NCBI RefSeq assembly: GCF_025628885.1
Contig: NZ_JAOTIF010000003.1
Span: 62,001-126,000 of the forward strand
DNA: 64,000 nt
From: Paraflavisolibacter caeni
GTDB taxonomy: Bacteria; Bacteroidota; Bacteroidia; Chitinophagales; Chitinophagaceae
Reading direction: 5' to 3'
The notes under the pieces are model-generated. The model was not told the origin of the DNA. It saw nothing but the letters and a program-made list of their open reading frames with translations, and did not search any database. This document shows, piece after piece, positions 36,862 through 44,731 of this stretch. Each line of letters opens with the position of its first letter. Within the stretch, counting starts at the first letter, position 1. Position numbers and translations under genes: made by a program.

Positions 36862-38343
36862 ATGAAACGTATAGCTTCTTTTATACTGGGCGCGGTTATA
36901 CTTGCCTGCTGCTTTTTGTCAGCTGGTGCAAAAGAGCCTGGACCTGTTAATCCGCCGCAGCCACAAAGGCCCCCTAATGTTATCCTGATTTTAATGGACG
37001 ATATGGGTTATGGTGATCTGGAGTGTTATGGTGGTTTTCCGTATCATACTCCGGAAATTAATAAGCTGGCGTCGAGTGGCATGCGCTTTACCAATTTTTA
37101 TGTAGCCCAGGCTACCTGCAGCGCATCAAGGTCCGCTATTCTAACAGGATGTTACCCGAACAGGATTGGCGTTTCCGGTGCATTCAGTCCCGACAATAAA
37201 ATTGCCTTAAATCCGGATGAAGAAACCATAGCCAAGCTGCTCAAGGATCGTGGTTATAAAACAGGAATGGTGGGTAAATGGCACCTGGGGCAAAAAGTAC
37301 CATTTCTTCCACTCAATTATGGGTTTGATGAATTTCTCGGATTACCTTATTCGCATGATTACTGGCCAGTAAATTATGATGGTACGCCATTAGACACTAC
37401 TAGCGTACGGGGCAAATGGCCAACTCTTAGATTGATCGAAGGGAATGAGAAAGGAAAAGCGATTACTACCCTGGAAGATGCTTCAAAGCTTACGACCATG
37501 TACACGGAAAGGGCTATCAGTTTTATTAAAAAGAATAAAAACAATCCTTTCTTTTTATACCTGGCTCATCCAATGCCTCATGTGCCCCTGGCTGTTTCTG
37601 CAAAATTCAAAGGAAAAAGTGGTGCCGGATTATTTGGGGATGTTATGGAAGAAATTGACTGGTCTGTAGGCCAGATTATGAAAACCCTGGATGCAAACGG
37701 CCTTACGAAAAATACGCTCGTCATTTTTACCAGCGATAATGGTCCCTGGCTTACTTATGGTAATCATGCAGGCAATACCGGGGGCTTGCGAGAAGGAAAA
37801 GGCAGTGCGTGGGATGGAGGTGTTAAAGTGCCCTGTATCATAAGCTGGCCGGGTAAGATTGCTGCAGGCAATATTTGTAATAACATGGTGGCAAGTATGG
37901 ATTTGCTGCCTACCATTATGACTGTATGTAATGCGAAAATGCCTGTTAAAAAAATTGATGGGGTAAATGTATGGCCCCTGCTTAGCGGCGTACCCAATGC
38001 AAATCCACGGGATGAATTTGTTTATTATTACGACCGCAATAGTTTAAAGGGTATTAGAAAAGGCCAGTGGAAATTGGTATTCCCCAACATATCTCAAACC
38101 TATAAAAGAACTTCTGCCATTGGAGTGGATGGTTGGCCGGGCAAGTATGCAAGTGATTCGGTAAAGCTTGCCTTGTATGATTTGCGCACAGATCCAGGAG
38201 AAACACTGGATGTGAAAGAGAAATTTCCGGACATTGTAACACAGCTTACTGAAATCGCAGATCGATACAGAAATGAATTAGGAGATGATCTGACCAAAAA
38301 AACCGGAACCGAAGTGCGGCCTGCTGCAAAAGTAACCTTCTAA
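36862..38343 (+). CDS. Sulfatase (S1 family), CSASR active site
   Basis: 493 residues with a signal peptide (FLSAGAKE). Alkaline-phosphatase-fold sulfatase: N-terminal LILMDDMGYGDLECYGG with metal-binding Asp pair, active-site CSASRSAILTG with Cys86 as the predicted formylglycine, VGKWHLG, HPMPHVPL, and FTSDNGPW. The motif is C-x-A-x-R and not the textbook C-x-P-x-R, a variant seen in other Bacteroidota sulfatases. Exported desulfation of the target glycan. Followed 55 bp later by a second sulfatase of a different subfamily. Confidence 0.93.
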   Translation: MKRIASFILGAVILACCFLSAGAKEPGPVNPPQPQRPPNVILILMDDMGYGDLECYGGFPYHTPEINKLASSGMRFTNFYVAQATCSASRSAILTGCYPNRIGVSGAFSPDNKIALNPDEETIAKLLKDRGYKTGMVGKWHLGQKVPFLPLNYGFDEFLGLPYSHDYWPVNYDGTPLDTTSVRGKWPTLRLIEGNEKGKAITTLEDASKLTTMYTERAISFIKKNKNNPFFLYLAHPMPHVPLAVSAKFKGKSGAGLFGDVMEEIDWSVGQIMKTLDANGLTKNTLVIFTSDNGPWLTYGNHAGNTGGLREGKGSAWDGGVKVPCIISWPGKIAAGNICNNMVASMDLLPTIMTVCNAKMPVKKIDGVNVWPLLSGVPNANPRDEFVYYYDRNSLKGIRKGQWKLVFPNISQTYKRTSAIGVDGWPGKYASDSVKLALYDLRTDPGETLDVKEKFPDIVTQLTEIADRYRNELGDDLTKKTGTEVRPAAKVTF

Positions 38344-38398
38344 CAATACAATATATCAGCTGACGTTTGAAGAAAAAACATATAATACAGCATACAAA

Positions 38399-39964
38399 AT
38401 GAGGAATCAATTTCGGAATCTATTCATGGCGGTTGCGATCATATTAATAAATATGGTTGTTGTGCAGCAAGCCGTGGCACAGGAAAAGGGGAAGAAGCCC
38501 AATATTATTTACATCATGAGTGATGATCACGCCTACCAGGCTATCAGCGCTTATGGTTATGGTTTGAACCAAACTCCTAATATTGATAAACTGGCTGACC
38601 AAGGTGTTTTATTCAACAGGGCATTTGTTACTAATTCCATATGCGGCCCAAGCCGTGCAGTGATGCTCACCGGCAAGCATAGTCATATCAATGGTTTTAA
38701 AGACAACCACAGCACTTTTGATGGCAATCAGCAGACTGTTGCTAAATTGTTGCACGACGGTGGCTATACTACAGCTGTCATCGGTAAATGGCATTTGATT
38801 TCCGAACCTCAAGGATTTGATTACTGGAATATTGTACCGGGGCAGGGTGAATATTACAATCCCGATTTCATTGAAAATGGGGTGAAGAAAAGGGTGCCAG
38901 GTTATATCACTAATCTTACAACTGATTTTGCCATTAATTGGCTTGACAAAAGGGATAAGGACAAACCCTTTTTCCTCATCTACCAGCAGAAGGCGCCACA
39001 CCGCAATTGGATGCCAGAGGAAAAATACTACCACTTGTTCGATAGCACTGAGTTTCCCGTTCCTGCTAATTATTTTGATGGTTACCAAACAAGAACAAAA
39101 GCGGCACAGGCACAGGAAATGGAAATAGCCACGGACATGCATTATGCTTACGACCTCAAACTGGCATTTGATTTACCAAAGGATAAACAGACAGGGCTTG
39201 CTGCCGGCTGGCAAGGTATCTATAACCGTTTGACGCCTGAAGAAAAGAAGAAATGGGAAGCTGCTTATGGGCCTTCTATCGAAGCCTTCAATAAGGCTAA
39301 CCTCAGTGGCAAGGATCTGGCTATATGGAAATACCAGCGCTATATGAAAGACTACCTGCGTTGCGTGCAAAGTGTGGATGACAACGTGGGTAGGTTGATG
39401 GATTATTTAAAAGCCAATGGATTGGATCAAAATACCATCATTATTTATACCTCTGACCAGGGTTTTTACCTGGGCGAGCATGGGTGGTTTGATAAGCGTT
39501 TTATGTATGAAGAATCTTTCCGCACTCCGCTCATAGTCAAATGGCCGGGTGTAACCAATAAGAAAGTAACTACTTCCAGCATGGTGCAGAACCTGGATTT
39601 TGCAGAAACTATCCTGGATATGGCCGGACTGCCTATTCCTGCTGATATGCAGGGTAAGAGTTTTGTACCGCTATTAAAAGGAAAGCAGAAGGGCAATGTA
39701 CACGATGCTTTATATTATCACTTTTATGAAAACCAGGAACATAAAGTGGCCAAACATATTGGTGTGCGTACAGACAGGTATAAGCTGATTTACTTTTATG
39801 AAAACAATGAGTGGGAGCTATATGACCTTCAAAAGGATAAAGGTGAAATGAATAATGTTTATAATGATCCGTCGTACAGTAAAGTAAAGACGATGATGCA
39901 AAAGAAATTGGAGGAGTTGAGGAAGCAATATAAAGATTCTGAGCCGGCAGTGGTTAACAAATAA
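38399..39964 (+). CDS. Sulfatase (S1 family), CGPSR active site
   Basis: 521 residues with a signal peptide ending at AVAQ. Canonical C-x-P-x-R motif CGPSRAVMLTG with Cys82, preceded by IIYIMSDDHAYQA. VIGKWHL, KAPHRNWMP and YTSDQGFYLGEHGWFDKR follow, the last typical of the mucin-desulfating/N-acetylglucosamine-6-sulfatase and related branch. It differs strongly from the neighbour at 36862, so the two probably act on different sulfate positions. Last gene of the locus; a strong terminator begins 15 bp after the stop. Confidence 0.93.
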   Translation: MRNQFRNLFMAVAIILINMVVVQQAVAQEKGKKPNIIYIMSDDHAYQAISAYGYGLNQTPNIDKLADQGVLFNRAFVTNSICGPSRAVMLTGKHSHINGFKDNHSTFDGNQQTVAKLLHDGGYTTAVIGKWHLISEPQGFDYWNIVPGQGEYYNPDFIENGVKKRVPGYITNLTTDFAINWLDKRDKDKPFFLIYQQKAPHRNWMPEEKYYHLFDSTEFPVPANYFDGYQTRTKAAQAQEMEIATDMHYAYDLKLAFDLPKDKQTGLAAGWQGIYNRLTPEEKKKWEAAYGPSIEAFNKANLSGKDLAIWKYQRYMKDYLRCVQSVDDNVGRLMDYLKANGLDQNTIIIYTSDQGFYLGEHGWFDKRFMYEESFRTPLIVKWPGVTNKKVTTSSMVQNLDFAETILDMAGLPIPADMQGKSFVPLLKGKQKGNVHDALYYHFYENQEHKVAKHIGVRTDRYKLIYFYENNEWELYDLQKDKGEMNNVYNDPSYSKVKTMMQKKLEELRKQYKDSEPAVVNK

Positions 39965-39979
39965 GAATCCTGTTCAAGA

Positions 39980-40018
39980 AAGAAAAGCCTTAAGCTATCT
40001 CAGCTTAAGGCTTTTCTT
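39980..40018 (+). terminator. Strong terminator closing the fucose locus
   Basis: A 17-bp perfect stem around the loop ATCTC, ending in a T-rich tract, directly after the second sulfatase. Confidence 0.92.
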
Positions 40019-40060
40019 TTTTAATTGTATTTTAATAGCTGCAACAGAATACGTTATGTT

Positions 40061-40786
40061 ATGAGTATTCACATTGGCACATCGGGATGGAGTTATGACC
40101 ATTGGCATGGGGTACTGTACCCACATGGCATTGCTCTTTGGGACCGGTTGAGTTATTATGTGCAGCGATTTCAAACTGTAGAGCTCAATAGTAGTTTTTA
40201 TCGATGGCCCAGGAATGGGGCTTTCAAAAGCTGGCAGCGTAGACTGCCACCTGGTTTTTTATTGAGTGTAAAAGCGCCGCGGCTATTAACTCATGGTAAA
40301 TGCCTGTATGCTCCTGAGCGGTGGATAGAGCGGATCAAGGCATGCTGGCATGAACTGGGGGATAAAAGAGCGGTATTGTTGGTACAGCTGTCTCCAAATT
40401 TTGTTTATGATTATGAACGACTGCGTTATTTTTTACAGCAAGTGCCAGCCTGGATCAGGATGTCCATAGAATTTCGTCATTCCAGCTGGCACCATGAATC
40501 CGTCTTTAATTTGTTAGAACAATATGGGGTAGCTTACTGCATCATGAGTGGGGCACAGCTGCCATGTGTGTTAAGGGCAACGGCTCCTTTTGTTTATGTG
40601 CGAATGCATGGTCCGGACCAGCAGTATTTGTATGGAGGATATTATTCAGATGCAGATTTGCATTGGTGGGCCAATCGCATACGGGAATGGGAAGGCCAGG
40701 GAAAGGAAATTTTTGTTTACTTCAACAATGATGGAGGCGGTAATGCCGTTTATAATGCCACTACTTTGCGGGATTTTTTAAGGTAG
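40061..40786 (+). CDS. DUF72 domain-containing protein
   Basis: About 241 residues from the ATG at 40061. DUF72 TIM-barrel signatures: IHIGTSGWSYDHW, VELNSSFYRWP, FLLSVKAPRLLTH, LLVQLSPNFVYDY, SIEFRHSSWH, and YVRMHGP near the end, then YFNNDGGGNAV. Function of the family is unknown. No signal peptide, so cytoplasmic. It stands alone between the fucose locus and the RNA-rich intergenic region. Confidence 0.9.
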   Translation: MSIHIGTSGWSYDHWHGVLYPHGIALWDRLSYYVQRFQTVELNSSFYRWPRNGAFKSWQRRLPPGFLLSVKAPRLLTHGKCLYAPERWIERIKACWHELGDKRAVLLVQLSPNFVYDYERLRYFLQQVPAWIRMSIEFRHSSWHHESVFNLLEQYGVAYCIMSGAQLPCVLRATAPFVYVRMHGPDQQYLYGGYYSDADLHWWANRIREWEGQGKEIFVYFNNDGGGNAVYNATTLRDFLR

Positions 40787-40844
40787 CTGCAAAGTTGTTC
40801 ATCAAATTTGTAACGTTTTATTTGTGGATTTACCTTTACAACAA

Positions 40845-41056
40845 AGCCTTAACATAAAAAACATGAGCTTTGCAGTCTAATCATTTAGTTTTTAGTGAGG
40901 AAAAAAGCCCGTTTTTTATCCGGAAGATATAGTGAAAAGATTAACCGTTGAAAAACCCTTGGTTAGTCGGTACAGATGAAAACTAATGTATTGAAAACTT
41001 AATTTTAAGCATTTCCTACCCTTTATAGTCCCCTTCTCCGGAAGGGGATTTTTTTT
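40845..41056 (+). ncRNA. Candidate ~210-nt small RNA (family 2, copy X)
   Basis: A good Bacteroidota promoter, TTTG (40807-40810) then 20 nt then TACCTTTA (40831-40838), points to a start near 40845. A terminator with stem CCCCTTC/GAAGGGG (41030-41047) and eight T ends it. No open frame of note lies inside. It shares ordered blocks with the region at 43946-44165: CCCGTTTTT.ATCCG, GTGAAAA.AT, GAAAACT and CC.TTATA just before a CCCCT hairpin. Confidence 0.5.
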
Positions 41057-41176
41057 CAGGCCTGGTTTAGCTCAACAGTTATATTAATATTGGATTTAAT
41101 AATTGATGTTAAAGTTTTAGGTATTTACACTTATTTGTGAGGAGGTTTTTGCAGTAAGTCATTAACTTTGCATCAG

Positions 41177-41235
41177 TTTTCATAGGGTACGGATTAAAAC
41201 GGGCCAAGAGTTTCTACTCTAAGGCCCTTTTTTTT
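41177..41235 (+). ncRNA. Candidate ~60-nt small RNA (family 1, copy 1)
   Basis: A -7 element TAACTTTG (41163-41170) lies 14 bp before the conserved TTTTCATAGGGTACGGATT. A terminator hairpin with GGGCC.AAGAG arm, loop TTTCTA and matching CTCT..GGCCC arm ends in eight T. Copies 2 and 3 share the 5' block, loop and spacing while the stem bases differ but still pair. Confidence 0.6.
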
Positions 41236-41307
41236 GAATCAATAGTGCAAAAATAAATTATGCGATAATTGTCTGATATAAAAAATATTTTCTATTTTCA
41301 CACTGGT

Positions 41308-41363
41308 TTTTCATAGGATATTGGATTTAAACGGGGCTAGATTTCTATCTGGGCCCTTTTTTT
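41308..41363 (+). ncRNA. Candidate ~56-nt small RNA (family 1, copy 2)
   Basis: TTG (41269-41271), 21 nt, then TATTTTCA (41293-41300) precede the conserved TTTTCATAGGATATTGGATT. The hairpin uses GGGCTAGAT against ATCTGGGCCC with a T-run of seven. Only about 130 bp downstream of copy 1 in the same orientation. Confidence 0.55.
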
Positions 41364-41585
41364 ATGCATTTCAAAAAAATACTATCAACCATTCTTTCTT
41401 ACCGGATTGCTGTTGACTTGCCTGTGTATGTCGGTTGAAACGCAGTCTATTAATGGAACCAATCAGATTGACTCCCTAATTATAAGTCTGCTGGAATTAT
41501 AAGTCTGCTGGCCATGATGCGCTGTGACGAAAACAAAGCCAGGCGGATGATTCACGAATTGGAACTGAGGTCGGTGCAACTTTAA
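41364..41585 (+). pseudogene. Broken small secreted protein gene
   Basis: An ATG at 41364 opens MHFKK, but a seven-A run (41373-41379) throws the frame. Read with six A, a hydrophobic stretch FFLTGLLLTCLC follows, like a signal peptide, then about 40 more residues. A 17-bp tandem duplication at 41478-41511 breaks the frame again; with one copy removed the frame runs on to the TAA at 41583-41585, giving about 67 residues. No family recognised. It starts directly after the T-run of small-RNA copy 2. Confidence 0.5.
41478..41511 (+). repeat. 17-bp perfect tandem duplication
   Basis: AATTATAAGTCTGCTGG occurs twice back to back (41478-41494 and 41495-41511). Since 17 is not a multiple of three, it shifts the frame of the small gene that contains it. 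Confidence 0.95.
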
Positions 41586-41660
41586 CATCGTCATGGCATC
41601 ATTCAAAGTAAGCCATGGTATCACTTTTGTGATTGATTAATAAACTCCTCACACCCTAAA

Positions 41661-43505
41661 ATGTGCAGGAAACTACTTTGGTATTCAGCTTTAATGTTGG
41701 TTTTTTTAATCGACCATCAGCAATTTTTGTATGCCCAAAAAGATACCCTTCAAGGTTCAAAACTAGATAGCTTTCTGAAAAATCAAAAAGGCGTTGTAGG
41801 TCAGTTAGCCCAAAATTTATTAACCAATAAAACAGATGTTCAAAAAGGTCTTCAAAGTAACGATTGGGCATTCCAGCAGTACCGTGGCCGCACAATACGG
41901 GGTATTATCATAAAGTCGCTGGAATTTGGTATATCCATCGGCGATACGAGTAAGGTTTTAAATAATAAGCTCACACGTTTAGCCAATTATATACATTGGA
42001 ATACCCGGGAAAAAGTAATTTCGAATAACCTCTTTTTTCGACAAAACGACAAACTCTCACCTTTTCTTTTTGGCGATAATGAAGCATATCTGCGTGCTCT
42101 TCCTTATATACAGGATGCCAGAATAATCGTGCAGCCTGTAGAAGGCAGTATGGATTCAGTAGATATATTGGTGCTTACAAAGGATGTAATTTCTATAGGG
42201 GGGAGTTTTCATATGCACAATTATCAGAGTGTTTCTATTACAGTAAGAGAAGATAATTTACGTGGGCTAGGTGATCGTTTTCAATTACAGATGCTATATG
42301 ATCAGAGTCGATTCAAACATGTAGGAAATGGGTTTGAGTATATCAAGAGAAATATTGGTGGATCGTTTATCGATGGAGCAGCAGGCTATTTAAATTTTGA
42401 AAAGGCCATCAGCAGCAGAAGGGCAGAAGAGCGTATGGGTTATATTACGTTTATTAAACCGATGGTTCATCCATACTTGCGATGGACTTATGGCCTGGAA
42501 GCCAGATTGCGTGCATCACAAAATATGTATGCTTCCGACTCTTTCTATACAAATTATCTTAAGTATAAAGCTAATTCAATTGATGCGTGGGCTGCTTTAA
42601 ATACCAGTGCAGGACATATTGCAGGAAAGAATGAGGACGATCGATTGCGCACAGCATTGAGTATGCGTTTTTTACATCAAAATTTTACTGAAAAGCCCTT
42701 GCAATACAGCCATCAATATTACTATCTATATCCGAACATGACAGCTATTTTAGGTGGCGCATTCATATTCAAACAAAACTTTTATAAGGTACAATATCTG
42801 TATGCGTTTGGGAGACCTGAGGATGTGCCAGAGGGCGTGAATGCATCACTAACATTTGGGTGGATATCAAAGGATATAAGGAAGCGGCCATATATGGCAA
42901 TAGATCTTCAACGATTTTTCTTTACAAGAGCTGAACAGTATTTTGATTTTACGTTCCAGGCAGAAAGTTATTATCATAAACACCAATTGGAAGATGCCAC
43001 TCTATTAGGCCGGGTTGAGTTCATTAACCATTTAAATAACATCAATAGCAGATGGAAACAACGTATGTTTTTAAGGGCAGAAATTGTAAAGCAGTATAAT
43101 GGTTTGTTGAATGAACCAGTTTTCCCTGTAAAGTTATATGGAACATTGGACGCCAATAATAACCCGGTTGGTGGTGATTTGAGAGCCAATATCAGTGGTG
43201 AATCAGTTTTCTATAGCCCATGGTCGATATTGTATTTCAAGTTGGCTCCACTTGTTTTTGGAGATGTTTCTTTATTCAGATATACCAATGAGCACTCTAC
43301 AAAAGTGGAACTTTATCCTGCTATTGGGGGAGGCGTTCGCTTTCGTAATGAAAGTTTAGTTTTTGGAACAATGGATTTCAGAGCCTGGTATTTTCCTAAA
43401 AAGAACTTTTATGGTGAAGGATTAAATTTTCAGTTTGAAACAAAGGTGCGATTCGATTATAATCAAAAGTTTATCAGGCGCCCTGAATTTATCCAGATCA
43501 ATTAA
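41661..43505 (+). CDS. POTRA/beta-barrel outer-membrane protein (BamA/TamA-like)
   Basis: 614 residues with a signal peptide ending at LYAQ. The region at about 75-180 looks POTRA-like (RTIRGIIIKSLEFG, YLRALPYIQDARIIVQP, SVDILVLTKDV), and the remainder is a beta-barrel of alternating aromatic strands ending in a short polar tail (PEFIQIN). This matches Bacteroidota proteins annotated as BamA/TamA-family or uncharacterised outer-membrane proteins. Role in outer-membrane protein assembly or lipid traffic is unproven. The gene is isolated, without coding neighbours within 150 bp except the broken small gene, and candidate small RNAs flank it on both sides. Confidence 0.78.
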   Translation: MCRKLLWYSALMLVFLIDHQQFLYAQKDTLQGSKLDSFLKNQKGVVGQLAQNLLTNKTDVQKGLQSNDWAFQQYRGRTIRGIIIKSLEFGISIGDTSKVLNNKLTRLANYIHWNTREKVISNNLFFRQNDKLSPFLFGDNEAYLRALPYIQDARIIVQPVEGSMDSVDILVLTKDVISIGGSFHMHNYQSVSITVREDNLRGLGDRFQLQMLYDQSRFKHVGNGFEYIKRNIGGSFIDGAAGYLNFEKAISSRRAEERMGYITFIKPMVHPYLRWTYGLEARLRASQNMYASDSFYTNYLKYKANSIDAWAALNTSAGHIAGKNEDDRLRTALSMRFLHQNFTEKPLQYSHQYYYLYPNMTAILGGAFIFKQNFYKVQYLYAFGRPEDVPEGVNASLTFGWISKDIRKRPYMAIDLQRFFFTRAEQYFDFTFQAESYYHKHQLEDATLLGRVEFINHLNNINSRWKQRMFLRAEIVKQYNGLLNEPVFPVKLYGTLDANNNPVGGDLRANISGESVFYSPWSILYFKLAPLVFGDVSLFRYTNEHSTKVELYPAIGGGVRFRNESLVFGTMDFRAWYFPKKNFYGEGLNFQFETKVRFDYNQKFIRRPEFIQIN

Positions 43506-43657
43506 AATTCGAGTCATCATTTGAGGCTAACTATATATCCGGTCGGAAGATATCAATCTATTGGGGTTTTTACGATAGAAATACGTAAAAACTGAATGTT
43601 AATGAAGCGTGTTTATACAATTGATTATCAAACCATATTGCCATATCTTTATTCCAG

Positions 43658-43716
43658 TTTTCATAGGGTACGGATTTAAAGAACGGGGCAAGGTTTTTAC
43701 CTTTTGCCCTTTTTTT
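43658..43716 (+). ncRNA. Candidate ~60-nt small RNA (family 1, copy 3)
   Basis: TTG (43621-43623), 20 nt, TATCTTTA (43644-43651), then the conserved TTTTCATAGGGTACGGATTT beginning at 43658. The terminator hairpin pairs GGGCAAGG (43686-43693) with CCTTTTGCCC (43700-43709) around TTTTTA and ends in seven T. The promoter is the best of the three copies. Confidence 0.6.
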
Positions 43717-43945
43717 ATAAGTTTTTTGGGAGGTATTCTACTGTTAAATGTTTTAACAAAAAAACGCAGTCCAAGTTTCCTCTCGTGTGATGATTTATTC
43801 TTTTGAAGTTGTATTTCTCAGTTTATAATTTCGGTGTTTTTGCACATACTTGTGGGCTATTATTTTCTGGACTTTAACCTCTGCTTTATCCCTTTCATCG
43901 AAACAGGCTGTATTTGCCGGTTTTTTGATCATAGCTTTGTGTCAT

Positions 43946-44165
43946 CAAACATTTAAAGAAATCATTAAAATATTCCGGTTATCCGATTGAAAACCAAAAC
44001 TAAATGTTTTGATTCCTATTGAAAAACCCGTTTTTGATCCGTGCGTCTTGTGAAAAATCCAAATCCTATCAATGAAAAACGAGGCGTTCAATATCCAATG
44101 AAAATGAAAACTGCTTTGTCACTAAACGCCTTATAATGAGCCCCTCCATCCAGAGGGGTTCATTG
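43946..44165 (+). ncRNA. Candidate ~220-nt small RNA (family 2, copy Y)
   Basis: A perfect -7 element TAGCTTTG (43932-43939) sits upstream; the -33 element is poorly spaced. Shares with copy X the blocks CCCGTTTTTGATCCG (44027-44041), GTGAAAAATC (44050-44059), GAAAACT (44106-44112), CCTTATAATG (44129-44138) and a CCCCTC/GAGGGG hairpin (44141-44158). The T-run after the hairpin is weak. It also contains repeated TGAAAA stretches whose complement resembles the family-1 5' block. The 230 bp before it hold nothing else recognised. Confidence 0.4.
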
Positions 44166-44167
44166 TT

Positions 44168-44572
44168 TTACAGGGTTTTCTCGTATTTCTTTCTGGCTTT
44201 TAGCATTGTTTCAAAGTTTTCTTCAGTCCATTTTGCTATTTGCAGCAGCTGTTTTAACAAACCTTCGCCAAGACCGGTTAAACTGTATTCCACTCTGGGT
44301 GGTATTTCCGGGTAAAGCAAACGGGCCACAATGCCATTTTCCTGGAGAGCGCGTAGTGTGACAGTTAACATCCGCTGTGAAATGCCGTTGATAGCTGTTC
44401 TTAACTCATTGAATCGCATCTTTTGATGCTGACCTAGCAGGAGAATTGTATAGATAGACCATTTATCGCTAAAGCTGGCCATGAAGTCTTTTACAGGACA
44501 TAGCTTTTTGCGGCTGCAGGTTCCGGAAAATACAGCGGCAATTTGCTTTCGGTCTTTATTGGTAATGGCCAT
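44168..44572 (-). CDS. HxlR family transcriptional regulator
   Basis: 134 residues. Winged-helix of the HxlR type: CPVKDFMASFSDKWSIYTILLLG, RFNELRTAINGISQRMLTVTLRALQENGIVARLLYPEIPPRVEYSLTGLGEGL in order. Cys19 and Cys25 precede the recognition domain, as in thiol-sensing HxlR proteins (YodB/HypR type), so redox or electrophile sensing is plausible. Divergently transcribed from the DsbA-like gene 159 bp away, which is a likely target. Family members are usually repressors. Confidence 0.93.
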   Translation of the reverse strand: MAITNKDRKQIAAVFSGTCSRKKLCPVKDFMASFSDKWSIYTILLLGQHQKMRFNELRTAINGISQRMLTVTLRALQENGIVARLLYPEIPPRVEYSLTGLGEGLLKQLLQIAKWTEENFETMLKARKKYEKTL

Positions 44573-44731
44573 CAGGTTTACTTTAACAATTGGAATATGG
44601 ATTCATCAAATAAAATTATGTAACTTTGGTTACTTTTAGTAACCTAGTTATTTTGATATAATAGCTACCTGCTTTTAAGTTACAAACCAGGAACCCGCCG
44701 CTTATAAACTTTCTTACAAGTACATTAAATT

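Noticed and set aside
38609-39142. 177-codon minus-strand frame
   Set aside because: Antisense shadow of the canonical sulfatase, whose motifs are unambiguous.
40901-41060. Possibility that the 210-nt element is a 6S-type RNA
   Set aside because: A long open-duplex fold could not be confirmed by eye, and two similar copies in 3 kb would be unusual for 6S RNA.
43981-44110. Repeated TGAAAA/TTGAAAA units at irregular spacing, considered as a CRISPR-like array
   Set aside because: The units are too short, too variable and unevenly spaced, and no cas genes are present. They fit better inside the candidate small-RNA region.
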